Shown in pieces: positions 7,430 through 14,565 of a DNA stretch of 21,089 nt; position 1 is the first letter of the stretch, and each line of letters begins with the position of its first letter. The position numbers and the translations under genes are program-made. Source of the stretch: CAZXEJ01 sp964639895 (GTDB lineage: Bacteria > Desulfobacterota_D > UBA1144 > Nemesobacterales > JADFKM01); assembly GCA_964639895.1 (NCBI GenBank), contig CAZXEJ010000037.1, forward strand, positions 1 to 21,089, read 5' to 3'. The notes beneath the pieces were generated by a model. That model was not told the DNA's origin. It saw only the letters and a list, made by a program, of their open reading frames with translations, and did not search any database.

Positions 7430-8440
7430 TCACGTGGCGGGGCCGTCGGAGGGACGCTCGATGTAGCCCCTAGCGTAGTACCACTTCAGCGTGCGCCGCA
7501 GAGCCTCGCGAAGGGGGGTGAAGGCGATTCCCAATTCCGTTGTGGCCTTCTCGCTGGAGCCCGCGGCTCCTATCTCCATGGCGCGCACCGCGTCGAGGGG
7601 CAGTCGGGGTCGGGGGCCGCCGAGTGCTGCCACCGCCTCGCCTATGAGGGCCGCGGCCTTAAGTAGCAGCGGGCTTGCATCCCGCGGCGGCGGCGGGACG
7701 CCGGTGAGCTCCTCGAGCATACGCATCACGTCCCTTATGGTGATGTTATCGCCCACCACTATGTACCTCTCGCCCGGCCGCCCCCTGACCGAGGCGGCAA
7801 GGAGCGATTCCACGACGTCGTCTATGTAGACCAGGGGCACGATGGTATCGGGGAAGGGGACGGCCTCCAGGCGGCCGTTGGCGTAGTCGATGATAAGCCT
7901 TCCGAACGTCTTCAGATCGCACGGTCCTATGACGACACCGGGGTTCACCACCACCGCCTGCAACCCGCGTTCGGCGTGGAGGCGCAACACCTCCATCTCG
8001 CCCTCGTACTTGGAGCGCGCGTAGTGGCTCTCGAAATCGTCCCTCCGTTCCATGGACTCGGTGGTGAGGACGCCGCCGGGCTGGCGGATGGTGGCGAGCG
8101 AGCTCATGTGGACGACCCTCGGGATACCGCAGTCTAGGGCGATCTCCATGATCCGTCGGGTGGCCGTGACGTTCACGGTGTAGTAGTCCTTCCTGCGCCT
8201 GGTCCACCACCGCGAGAGGCCCGCCAGATGGTAGAGCACGTCCGCTTCCCCGAGAGCCTCTCTGTAGGAAGCCGGATCGGTGACGTCACCCACGACGAGC
8301 CGCGCGCCCATCCCCTCGAGCCTGCGCCCCTTTGCGGCGTCCCTGACCAGCGCCGCGACGCGGATGCCGTCGGCGAGGAGGCGCTTCGTAAGGTGTGACC
8401 CTATGAAACCGCTGGCCCCTGTGACGAAGGCCGTCGTCAT
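7430..8440 (-). CDS. NAD(P)-dependent epimerase/reductase, extended SDR family (HpnA/dihydroflavonol-reductase-like)
   Basis: This 336-residue extended short-chain dehydrogenase/reductase begins with the Rossmann motif TGASGFIGSH (glycines at about residues 8-14). It has the DVTDP acidic turn, HLAGLSRWW, the serine of MSSLAT (113-114) and the catalytic YARSK (Tyr140, Lys144). NPGVVIGP and YIDDVVE continue the fold, and the C-terminal part should bind substrate. The shape resembles hopanoid-associated HpnA and dihydroflavonol-4-reductase-like proteins, which act on nucleotide sugars or small carbonyl compounds; the substrate cannot be read from sequence. The ATG at 8440 starts directly before the Rossmann strand. 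AAGGGG at 8451-8456 is a weak, somewhat distant ribosome binding site. The TPR gene follows after 44 bp but has its own promoter. No other hopanoid gene is in the window. Confidence 0.9.
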   Translation of the reverse strand: MTTAFVTGASGFIGSHLTKRLLADGIRVAALVRDAAKGRRLEGMGARLVVGDVTDPASYREALGEADVLYHLAGLSRWWTRRRKDYYTVNVTATRRIMEIALDCGIPRVVHMSSLATIRQPGGVLTTESMERRDDFESHYARSKYEGEMEVLRLHAERGLQAVVVNPGVVIGPCDLKTFGRLIIDYANGRLEAVPFPDTIVPLVYIDDVVESLLAASVRGRPGERYIVVGDNITIRDVMRMLEELTGVPPPPRDASPLLLKAAALIGEAVAALGGPRPRLPLDAVRAMEIGAAGSSEKATTELGIAFTPLREALRRTLKWYYARGYIERPSDGPAT

Positions 8441-8711
8441 ATCACTCTTTACCCCTTAAAGCGGCTCTTTTACGAAAGCGGCCGGGCGCGGCTTACACTC
8501 GGTGTGTGCTTTCCCGGAGCGGTGTTCCGTAGGGGGGTGTCGTAGGGTACGGGTGGGCTGGCCCCCTGCATTTCCAGCGCGCCTGGTCCGCCCGGGGGCT
8601 GTCACGGCGGTGGGGGTCGCCGCAACGTCTCCTACAGCGGCACGGCCCGTTCCCGTCTTCGAGCCGTCCGGCGGCACGGCCGCCGGCACACGGGAGGCGT
8701 CGCAACTCCCT

Positions 8712-8921
8712 CTAGCACTTGCCGTTCTTGCGTCCCAGGAGGGAGTAGTACATGCCTTCGAACTCTTCCTTCGATATGACGCCCTTTCTGAACAACGCCC
8801 CTACGACCGTCCACGTGAAGCTCTTGTCGTCTATGACGTGCCCCTTCTTCTTGAGCAGTACCACTATTGCGTCAACGGCTTCGCGAACGTTGAAGTCGCC
8901 GTATTCGTCCCTGAAGTTCAT
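8712..8921 (-). CDS. Small protein with a SHOCT-like C-terminus, 69 aa
   Basis: This 69-residue protein is mostly helical. Its C-terminal half (LFRKGVISKEEFEGMYYSLL) resembles the short SHOCT motif, in which a KGVISKEEFE turn links two short helices; such motifs are usually oligomerisation or tethering modules. The N-terminal half (FNVREAVDAIVVLLKKKGHV) is another amphipathic helix. AGGAGG at 8929-8934 lies seven bases before the ATG at 8921, which fixes the start, and sits in the loop of a small hairpin. A strong promoter lies about 115-140 bp upstream, so this gene is probably a single unit. It has no signal peptide. The family call is tentative. Confidence 0.8.
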   Translation of the reverse strand: MNFRDEYGDFNVREAVDAIVVLLKKKGHVIDDKSFTWTVVGALFRKGVISKEEFEGMYYSLLGRKNGKC

Positions 8922-8939
8922 GACGATACCTCCTCGTCA
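8921..8939 (-). promoter_or_regulatory. Hairpin presenting the Shine-Dalgarno in its loop
   Basis: The mRNA reads UGACGA, loop GGAGGUA, UCGUCA: a perfect 6-bp stem with the ribosome binding site wholly in the seven-base loop. The last stem base is the A of the start codon. It could expose the site or hold the start codon, and so tune initiation. The pairing is seen directly; the function is inference. Confidence 0.5.
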
Positions 8940-9034
8940 ACGACACGCGCCCGTGGGTCCCGAAAGCAACCTGCGTCCTGAAGAGCCGAATGCCGCATAA
9001 GCAGCTACGTCGAGCGTGCGGGATTTCAACGAAC

Positions 9035-9063
9035 TTTATATAGTTTCGCCGCGCAAAAGTCAA
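9035..9063 (-). promoter_or_regulatory. Sigma-70-type promoter for the SHOCT-like gene
   Basis: On the minus strand, TTGACT (-35, 9058-9063) and TATAAA (-10, 9035-9040) are separated by exactly 17 bp, each with five of six consensus bases. The transcript should start near 9028, giving a leader of about 107 nt. This is one of the best promoters in the window. Confidence 0.75.
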
Positions 9064-9507
9064 GGGGGTATCCGTCTGGGAAGGGCGCCGCTGGATGGGT
9101 GCGCCGCTAAGGAACACCCATCGAATCGTCCCGGCCCGCCTGCGGCTCTCTGGACGGCCCGGGTGCTCCACGGGAAGGGGGCCGGCCGCTGAGGCGGTGT
9201 GGTCGCACGCAAGCCTGGGCCGGAAGCGGCGGGTTTCCGCTGTCGTGGTTCCTTCCCCCTCCGTGGGGGGCCCTGGGGGGGGACGGCACACCCGCTACCA
9301 CAGTCGCGGTCGCATGATGAGGCTTCGTTCCCGGGAGCATGGAGCTTACCCGACCGTCGGCGTTGCACCTTCTGCCGAGGGGGCTTCGGCCGCCTTTGGC
9401 CCCTCGGCCCGTAGTGGGACGAGACCTTCCCACGGGCCGCGTGGCTTCGGCGCATGCTTGCCCGCCGCCCTCGCCGCTTGCGGTAAGTTGCAGAAAGACG
9501 GCATCGG
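9064..9507. other. Noncoding spacer
   Basis: About 440 bp between the promoter of the SHOCT-like gene and the end of the next minus-strand gene. It is G/C-run-rich (for example G6-CCCT-G8 near 9265-9282). Open frames here are long only because stop codons are rare at this GC content; they have no ribosome binding site and low-complexity Arg/Pro/Gly composition. I see no RNA gene. Confidence 0.5.
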
Positions 9508-9521
9508 CCCCGCCGACGGGG
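9508..9521 (-). terminator. Short GC hairpin just after a stop codon, possible terminator
   Basis: CCCCG and CGGGG pair around a four-base loop immediately after the stop at 9523-9525 of the minus-strand gene. No U-run follows directly; GTCTTTCTG comes about 10 bases later. It is a weak candidate. Confidence 0.3.
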
Positions 9522-9522
9522 T

Positions 9523-9903
9523 TCAGGGAATGATGATATCCGATTTCGGCGGCGTGGGGGGTTGCTGTTGCTGCTGGGGCTTCAATCTCCTCTCGATCAG
9601 TTCGAACAGCCTCGACTTGAACCCCTCGTCGTATGCACACACGTTTGGCACTATGTAGCCCAAGAGGGCTATCTGGGTGAAGTACTCGGCGTTTGCCTCG
9701 AGGAAGGGTTCCTGTACCTGGTCTCCATAGGCCCGCTTCAGCTGGTCGTAGATCTGGTCCTTGAGCTCTTTGGCCACCTCGACCACGCTCTTGGTCCCAT
9801 CGTGCTGTGCGGCTGCTACGCCGAGGTTGAAGGCCATCGTGACAGACGCCATCACTCCCTCGGCCGCGGGAGCCGTACCCTGGGGGGATCTGGGTTCAGA
9901 CAT
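9523..9903 (-). CDS. Hypothetical protein with Gln/Pro-rich tail, 126 aa
   Basis: I do not recognise this protein. The ATG at 9903 has GGAGGT (9913-9918) nine bases upstream and a promoter behind it; the frame is open to 9963 but the extra residues would overlap that promoter. After a polar N-terminus comes a predicted helical domain (SVTMAFNLGVAAAQ, VVEVAKELKDQIYDQLKRAY), a moderately hydrophobic stretch (YFTQIALLGYIVPNVCAY) too interrupted to be a clear membrane helix, and a basic helix LFELIERRLK. The tail is QQQQQ followed by a proline-rich end (PPTPPKSD) and IIIP, probably disordered. It is divergent from the ThDP-enzyme gene across 147 bp, so the two may be controlled together. Confidence 0.78.
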   Translation of the reverse strand: MSEPRSPQGTAPAAEGVMASVTMAFNLGVAAAQHDGTKSVVEVAKELKDQIYDQLKRAYGDQVQEPFLEANAEYFTQIALLGYIVPNVCAYDEGFKSRLFELIERRLKPQQQQQPPTPPKSDIIIP

Positions 9904-9926
9904 ATCCGTTCTACCTCCGGTGCTCT

Positions 9927-9963
9927 TTACACCAGTGTAACATCCCCTCGGCTCAGGGTTCAA
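9927..9963 (-). promoter_or_regulatory. Promoter with a palindromic operator candidate over the -10 box
   Basis: On the minus strand, TTGAAC (-35, 9958-9963) and TACACT (-10, 9934-9939) are 18 bp apart, upstream of the 126-residue protein gene. The inverted repeat TTACAC-CA-GTGTAA (9927-9940) covers the -10 box and the start-site region, where a repressor would block initiation. No regulator gene is adjacent. Confidence 0.5.
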
Positions 9964-9984
9964 GCGCCGCTGCCTCGGGCGGGG

Positions 9985-10015
9985 TTGCCACGGTGTGCCG
10001 GTCTGTGTTTATACT
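9985..10015 (+). promoter_or_regulatory. Promoter of the ThDP-enzyme gene
   Basis: TTGCCA (9985-9990) and TATACT (10010-10015) are spaced 19 bp; reading TTATAC gives 18. The transcript would start near 10022, leaving a leader of about 29 nt that contains GGAAGGAGGG before the ATG at 10051. It diverges from the promoter at 9934-9963, with the two -35 boxes about 22 bp apart. Confidence 0.5.
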
Positions 10016-10050
10016 ATGGTAGTCAGATCAGAGGAAGGAGGGTTGTACAC

Positions 10051-11742
10051 ATGGCTTCCCACACCGGCGGCTGGTACGTGATCGACACCCTCTACAGGCT
10101 TGGGGTGAGGGACATCTTCTCCTTGAGCGGAGGCCACATCAATCCCATATACGACGCCGTGGTCGAAAGCGATATACGGCTCATCGACATGCACCACGAG
10201 CAGGGGGCGGCGATGGCCGCCGACGCCTACGGTCGCCTCAAGCGGCAACCCGGGGTGTGTCTGGTGACGGCGGGCCCCGGGTTCACGAACACTCTGACCG
10301 GCGTGGCCGGTGCCTATCTATCCAACGCCTCGCTGCTGCTTCTTTCGGGCAAGTCGGGTATAGAGGAGAACGACCGCCTCTCCCTCCAAGACATAGACCA
10401 GGAGTCCATGGCGAGGCCGGTTACCAAGTGGGCAAGGACGGTCTATGAGGTCGGACGGCTGGCCGACTACGTGTCCAAGGCCTACATGCGGGCCGCAACC
10501 GGCAGGCCCGGCCCCGTCTATTTGGGGATGCCCTACGAGGTGCTCTACGCAAGCTGTGCCGAGGAGGAGATGGAGCCGTGCAGCTACGGGCTGCCCATGG
10601 ACAAGCCCCTGCCGCCCGAGGACGCCCTGGAGCGCGCAGCCCGGCTCTTGCGGGAGGCCAGGCGGCCGGTGCTGGTTGCCGGAAGCGGCGCCTGGTACGC
10701 CGGGGCGGGTCCCGCCCTCGAGCGGCTGCTCGAGATTTCGCCGATGCCGCTGTTTACGCTCAACTTCGGCCGTGGTGTGGTGCCGGACGACCATCCGTTC
10801 TGTTTCGGGCCGGCCAGCCCCTCGGCGCCGGTGGCGTTCAAGAGGATCACCTCCGAGGCCGATCTCATCGTGCTGATCGGCGTGAGGCTCACCATCTACA
10901 TGGGTTGGGGCAGGACTTTCAATCCAGATGCCAAGGTGATACAGGTCGATATCGACCCATCCGAGATCGGGCGTAACCGTCCCGTCGAGCTGGGCGTCGT
11001 GGCCGATGCGGCCGCCTTCGCCGACCACCTGGCCGAGCGTCTCGCCGAGGACGCCGAAAGGCCCCGGCGGGACGTGTGGCTCGCCAAGTGCAGGGAGTGG
11101 CGGGACGAGGAGTGGGCGGAGGTCGCACGCATCAGGCGGTCTCGCCGCAGGCCCATCCATCCGGTCCGGGTGGTCAAGGCAGTCGAGGACGTCCTTCCAC
11201 GCGACGGCGTGGTCGTGGTGGACGGCGGTGAGACACAGGTGTGGACCGATACCACCTATCGTGTGTTGAAGCCGGGCGGTTATGTAAAGGGAGGCCCGCT
11301 CGGGTGCATGGGTGTGGGCGTCCCCTTCGCCGTCGGGGCTAAGGCCGCCCTCCCGGATGCACCCGTCCTGCTGCTGAGCGGCGACGGCGCCATCGGAATG
11401 AACTTGATGGAGTTCGAGACCGCTCTACGGCACGACCTTCCGTTCGTGGCCGTCGTGTGCAACGACGGGGCCTGGGGTATGACGAAGCACCAGTTGGAGC
11501 TCTCCTACGGCAAGGACAGGCCGCGCGTGGGTCTCGATCTCCCCCCCATCGCATACCACGAGGTGGTAAGGGCCCTGGGCGGTTACGGCGAGGCCGTGGA
11601 CGACCCCCGGCAATTGAGCGCCGCCATCGGGAGGGCCCTGGATTCCGGCAAGCCGGCCCTCGTCAACGTATCGACCGATCCCACGGCCATCAGCCCCTCG
11701 ACCTACGTGCTGACGCAGATGATGATGCCCAAGGAAAGGTGA
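10051..11742 (+). CDS. Thiamine-diphosphate-dependent enzyme, acetolactate synthase-like
   Basis: This 563-residue protein has the three-domain layout of the acetolactate synthase/oxalyl-CoA decarboxylase superfamily. The N-terminal pyrimidine-binding domain contains the catalytic glutamate in MHHEQGAAMAADAYGR (Glu50) and the GPGFTNTLTG loop. A central domain (about 190-330) follows, with LIVLIGVRLT and VIQVDIDPSEIGRN. The C-terminal domain holds the metal/diphosphate motif: GDG at about 444-446 and Asn at about 471 (CNDGAWG). ARPVTKWA is shared with ILVBL- and oxalyl-CoA-decarboxylase-like proteins. The substrate is undetermined: a carboligase or decarboxylase of a 2-oxo acid or 2-hydroxyacyl-CoA is most likely. 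No ilvN regulatory subunit is adjacent, which argues against a dedicated branched-chain synthase. GGAAGGAGGG precedes the ATG at 10051; the frame is open further upstream but crosses the promoter. Confidence 0.93.
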   Translation: MASHTGGWYVIDTLYRLGVRDIFSLSGGHINPIYDAVVESDIRLIDMHHEQGAAMAADAYGRLKRQPGVCLVTAGPGFTNTLTGVAGAYLSNASLLLLSGKSGIEENDRLSLQDIDQESMARPVTKWARTVYEVGRLADYVSKAYMRAATGRPGPVYLGMPYEVLYASCAEEEMEPCSYGLPMDKPLPPEDALERAARLLREARRPVLVAGSGAWYAGAGPALERLLEISPMPLFTLNFGRGVVPDDHPFCFGPASPSAPVAFKRITSEADLIVLIGVRLTIYMGWGRTFNPDAKVIQVDIDPSEIGRNRPVELGVVADAAAFADHLAERLAEDAERPRRDVWLAKCREWRDEEWAEVARIRRSRRRPIHPVRVVKAVEDVLPRDGVVVVDGGETQVWTDTTYRVLKPGGYVKGGPLGCMGVGVPFAVGAKAALPDAPVLLLSGDGAIGMNLMEFETALRHDLPFVAVVCNDGAWGMTKHQLELSYGKDRPRVGLDLPPIAYHEVVRALGGYGEAVDDPRQLSAAIGRALDSGKPALVNVSTDPTAISPSTYVLTQMMMPKER

Positions 11743-11785
11743 GGTGTCCGGGACAGAGCATGGGCACGCAAAGGGAAAGGGTGCT

Positions 11786-12079
11786 ATGAGCGGCGCAGCT
11801 GCGGTCGATTATCTTAGGTTCGTGGGTGTGGTCTCCGACGAGGAGGGGATGGTCACCTACCTCATCGAGTGGTCTCCGTCGAGCGATTTCGAGAGGCCCA
11901 GAAGGGGCTTTATCACGCTCGACGTCGCGGCGATGGCGGGCCTTGAGCGGTCGGACCGAAAGGCGGTGGGTGGGGCGGCGGCCGCCTTGGTGGGCAGGGT
12001 GTTCATGCGGGTGAGGGGTGACGACGGGGGGGTTGTGTCTCGTCCATATCCATGGGGCAGACGTTTCGTGCTGGCTTAG
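11786..12079 (+). CDS. Small hypothetical protein, 97 aa
   Basis: I do not recognise it. The ATG at 11786 has an A/G-rich site AAAGGGAAAGGG directly upstream (11770-11781); an in-frame GTG at 11744 would add 14 residues and nearly abut the preceding stop. The protein looks like a small beta-rich domain (YLRFVGVVSDEEGMVTYLIE, GFITLDVAAMAGL, VGRVFMRVRG) with no signal peptide or cysteines. It follows the ThDP enzyme by 43 bp and is probably co-transcribed. Function is unknown. Composition is plausible, but short length and GC-rich DNA leave some doubt. Confidence 0.6.
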   Translation: MSGAAAVDYLRFVGVVSDEEGMVTYLIEWSPSSDFERPRRGFITLDVAAMAGLERSDRKAVGGAAAALVGRVFMRVRGDDGGVVSRPYPWGRRFVLA

Positions 12080-12208
12080 GGGGCGGATGTAAGGTGTTGC
12101 GGAGTCGGAGGGGGTGCCACGGTCGGGTGCGGAGGGTCTCGTCTCATGCCTAGTCGTCTGAGTCCGCGACGCGTGACACCCCTCATGTCGGTGGTGTGGT
12201 ACTCGTCC

Positions 12209-12799
12209 TCAATGCAGGGCGGCGCCTTCCGTCTTGGCAACCCGCGACACCAGCCTCTCGTAGCTTCTGCGCAGTTCCTCGGGACTTCGGCCTTCGTAGT
12301 CGCATGGGGTCTCGGGCGCGAGGGCGCCTATGCGCGAGCACCACATGAGCTTGGTGAACAGCTCGGCCAGCTGGGGTGCATCGAGCCGGCCCGGCGGCTC
12401 GATGCCGAAGGTGCGCTTGATCCAGTCCTCGAGGTAGCGGGTGCTGTTGATGGGCACCGGGCGGCTCTCGCCCCCAAGGGCCACGGGCGCCTGAACGACC
12501 TCGGAGGCGGGGACGGGTGGGGAGGGTTGATCGGTGCTTGCGGGTGCGGTGTAAGGCGGCTTCGAGGCGGCCGAGGCCCGCAGCCGCTCCTGGAGTAGGC
12601 GCTGCGTGTATATCTCGCGCGAGAAGAGCCTTTTGCACAGGGGATTGTCGGGCGAGCGCTTGCAGTACATGTACATGTAGTGGGTGGTGCGGGCGGACTC
12701 CGGAGAGGCCGTATCGTCTGCACTGGCCGAGGCGGGCGCCGCAATGAGCGCAGCGGCCATAAGTAGAGCGGCCGGGAGCATGAGGCGCGGTACCGTCAT
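12209..12799 (-). CDS. Exported hypothetical protein with four cysteines, 196 aa
   Basis: The protein begins with a clear signal peptide (hydrophobic core LMLPAALLMAAALIAA, likely cleavage near ASASA-DD), so it is exported. The mature part has two cysteine pairs: Cys46/Cys55 (YCKRSPDNPLCKR) and Cys154/Cys166 (MWCSRIGALAPETPC). Between them lies a proline-rich linker (about 82-110). A C-terminal helical segment (SPEELRRSYERLVSRVAK) follows. The even number and spacing suggest two disulfides, which is inference. No family is recognised. The ATG at 12799 has GGAGAG (12809-12814) nine bases upstream. A strong promoter and a leader hairpin lie directly upstream, so it is a single-gene unit. In-frame upstream starts would precede the signal peptide and are unlikely. 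Confidence 0.85.
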   Translation of the reverse strand: MTVPRLMLPAALLMAAALIAAPASASADDTASPESARTTHYMYMYCKRSPDNPLCKRLFSREIYTQRLLQERLRASAASKPPYTAPASTDQPSPPVPASEVVQAPVALGGESRPVPINSTRYLEDWIKRTFGIEPPGRLDAPQLAELFTKLMWCSRIGALAPETPCDYEGRSPEELRRSYERLVSRVAKTEGAALH

Positions 12800-12818
12800 C
12801 GCTTCATTCTCTCCGTGT

Positions 12819-12869
12819 GGGACTTAGGCCAAGCGATTTACATAAGTTATGACTCAAATCCTAAGTCCC
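12819..12869 (-). promoter_or_regulatory. Nested inverted repeat in the mRNA leader of the exported protein
   Basis: Arms GGGACTTAGG (12819-12828) and CCTAAGTCCC (12860-12869) are perfect 10-base complements. A second palindrome, CATAA-G-TTATG (12841-12851), sits almost at their centre. The predicted transcript start is at 12869-12870, so the mRNA would begin with the outer arm. The stem closes five bases before the Shine-Dalgarno. It could be an mRNA-stabilising 5' hairpin, a translation switch or, as DNA, a two-part operator. Confidence 0.65.
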
Positions 12870-12876
12870 TACTTTA

Positions 12877-12905
12877 ATTATGTGTTCTATTTCTCCCGAT
12901 GTAAA
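12877..12905 (-). promoter_or_regulatory. Strong sigma-70-type promoter for the exported protein
   Basis: On the minus strand TTTACA (-35, 12900-12905) and CATAAT (-10, 12877-12882) are 17 bp apart, each matching five of six consensus bases. The transcript should start at about 12870, where the leader hairpin begins. Confidence 0.75.
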
Positions 12906-13626
12906 CCCCCCGGGGGTGAGACAGGATCCCCGCCACATGCGCACCTGGAATGGTTGGAGAGAAGGGGGGCCGCGCCCCCGTCCGAGCGGTCGCGTCTCGG
13001 GGCGAACGGCCGGAAAGGTGGATTTACCGCTACGTGTTTGATTTTTCTTCCGAGCACGAATTATGGACGGGCAGGCAAGGATGCGCCTACGGGCCGTCCG
13101 CCTCGACTGGCCGGGCTCGTCGCCCTCTTCACCCCCTTGCGCGCTTTACTCTGGGGAAGGGGCGCGTCTGTAGGGGGACGCCGGCGATCCCACATTGGCG
13201 CCCCTCTAGACCGCCGTGCGAGGCGCAGCTCGACGAGTGGGCAACGGCCCGGCTCGTAGTGGGCTGTGCGTGGTGGAAGGCGATGCGCGTGCGCTGGAGC
13301 GCATCCTGCGAGCTCGGGGGGGCGGCCCGTGGGGAGGCGGTCCGCGGCGAGGGAGGAGCCGACGCGGGGACGAGGGTCTTCGATGGGAACGAGAATTACT
13401 GCCCTAGGGGGATGCGAGCCCGGTCCCGCGTAAGGTGGCTCATGCGTGCTGAAGGGCTTCTCACCTATGGCTTGCCGCGCGGAGGAAGGAGCGCCGTGAC
13501 GTCTCGGGGGCCGGTTCCCAGGCGGGGCACGGGGTGGCGACGTAGCGGGGTGAAGGGAGGAGGCGCTGGTCGTTTCCGGGGCCACCGGGGCGGATCGGGG
13601 CGCGTGTGTGGGCGCTTTTCGGGTGG
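12906..13626. other. Long noncoding spacer
   Basis: About 720 bp between the exported-protein promoter and the transaldolase stop. It is G-rich on the plus strand. A 226-codon open frame (12950-13630) has no ribosome binding site, is dominated by Arg, Gly and Trp, and runs into the transaldolase end, so I read it as chance. A small AT-rich pocket at 13020-13065 (GATTTTTC, GAATTATGG) could be a promoter, but I see no gene behind it. Confidence 0.5.
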
Positions 13627-14277
13627 CTAGCGGTTGAGCTTTTCCCAGTCGGCGAGGAAGCGCTCGATGCCGATGTCTGTGAGCGGGTGGCGGAACAGCT
13701 GCTTGAACACCTTGTACGGCATCGTCACCACGTGGGAGCCCGCCTGAGCGGCCTCGAGCACGTGTTTCGGGTGTCTCACGCTCGCCGTGAGCACCTCCGT
13801 TTCGTAGCCGTATATGTCGAATATCTCCACTATGTCTCTTACCGTGTCCATGCCCGGGTTGGAGATGTCGTCCATGCGGCCCACGAAGGGGCTTACGTAT
13901 GCGGCGCCTGCCTTTGCGGCGAGCAGGGCCTGAGAGGGTGAGAACACCAGCGTTACGTTGACCCTTATGCCCTCGGACGAGACCGTCTTGGTGGCCCTGA
14001 CGCCGTCCTCCGTAAGGGGCAGCTTGACCACGACGTTGGGATCTATGGAGGCGAGCTCCCTTGCCTCTTCAACCATCCTCTCGACGTCGGTCGCCAGGAC
14101 CTCGGCGCTGACGGGTCCCTCCACGATATCGCATATCTCCTTGATGTGCTCGCGGAACCGATCCTGCTTGCCCTCGCGCGCAATGAGGGTGGGGTTGGTG
14201 GTCACGCCGTCCAGGACGCCCAGACTCTTGGCGTCCCTTATCTCATCGAGGTTTGCCGTATCGAGGAAGAATTTCAT
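13627..14277 (-). CDS. tal: Transaldolase, TalC/fructose-6-phosphate aldolase subfamily
   Basis: This 216-residue TIM-barrel protein belongs to the short class I transaldolase/FSA group, acting in the non-oxidative pentose phosphate pathway or cleaving fructose 6-phosphate. The N-terminus MKFFLDTANLDEI and VTTNPTLIA are diagnostic. The Schiff-base lysine is Lys85 in VVVKLPLT, the same number as in E. coli FSA. NVTLVFSPSQALLAAKAGA, YVSPFVGRMDD and TASVRHPKHV complete the barrel. Sequence alone does not separate transaldolase from aldolase activity in this group, so the symbol is generic. The ATG at 14277 has AAGGGG about eight bases upstream. A moderate promoter is visible at 14314-14342. It is divergent from rpsT and appears to be a single gene. 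Confidence 0.96.
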   Translation of the reverse strand: MKFFLDTANLDEIRDAKSLGVLDGVTTNPTLIAREGKQDRFREHIKEICDIVEGPVSAEVLATDVERMVEEARELASIDPNVVVKLPLTEDGVRATKTVSSEGIRVNVTLVFSPSQALLAAKAGAAYVSPFVGRMDDISNPGMDTVRDIVEIFDIYGYETEVLTASVRHPKHVLEAAQAGSHVVTMPYKVFKQLFRHPLTDIGIERFLADWEKLNR

Positions 14278-14313
14278 CCGTAGACCCCTTCTTCTGCGGG
14301 AATGTAGATTTCA

Positions 14314-14342
14314 ACTTTACCACGTTTTCCCCCGGGAGTGAA
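14314..14342 (-). promoter_or_regulatory. Candidate promoter of the transaldolase gene
   Basis: On the minus strand TTCACT (14337-14342) and TAAAGT (14314-14319) are 17 bp apart, each matching four of six consensus bases. A leader of about 30 nt would carry AAGGGG. Confidence 0.4.
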
Positions 14343-14500
14343 CCCGAAGGGGCGGCACCAGTGGCCGGAGTACTGCCGGAAGGACACGCTCGGCGAGGGA
14401 GGATGGTCGTGGCAGGCCGCGGCGGGTGTAGAAGGCGTGCGGAGTGGCCCCGGCGCGAACACCAAGGGGGTGAGGCCGGACCGGTGCTGCGGGGGACGGA

Positions 14501-14528
14501 TTGACAAAGCCGTTCCATAGTGCAAAAT
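14501..14528 (+). promoter_or_regulatory. rpsT promoter
   Basis: A perfect -35 TTGACA (14501-14506) is followed after 16 bp by CAAAAT (14523-14528). The start would be near 14535, about 31 nt before the rpsT ATG. The tRNA-Pro gene has the same CAAAAT with a 16-bp spacer. Confidence 0.6.
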
Positions 14529-14565
14529 TATGTGTCCCCGCGAGGGGAAAGTGGGAGCACAGGTT

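Noticed and set aside
9265..9282. Runs of six and eight G around CCCT as a second G-quadruplex
   Set aside because: The runs do not provide four separate tracts with proper loops without forcing adjacent bases.
12661..12680. CATGTACATGTA repeat as a regulatory palindrome
   Set aside because: It lies inside the exported protein gene and simply encodes Met-Tyr-Met-Tyr.
13037..13070. AT-rich pocket with TTTGAT and TTATGGACGGGC, sharing ATGGACGGGC with the sigma-factor -10 region
   Set aside because: The -10-like hexamers are poor, the shared word is short, and no gene or RNA is recognisable downstream.
12950..13630. 226-codon open frame in the spacer before the transaldolase gene
   Set aside because: No ribosome binding site, composition dominated by Arg, Gly and Trp, overlap with the transaldolase end; expected by chance at this GC content.
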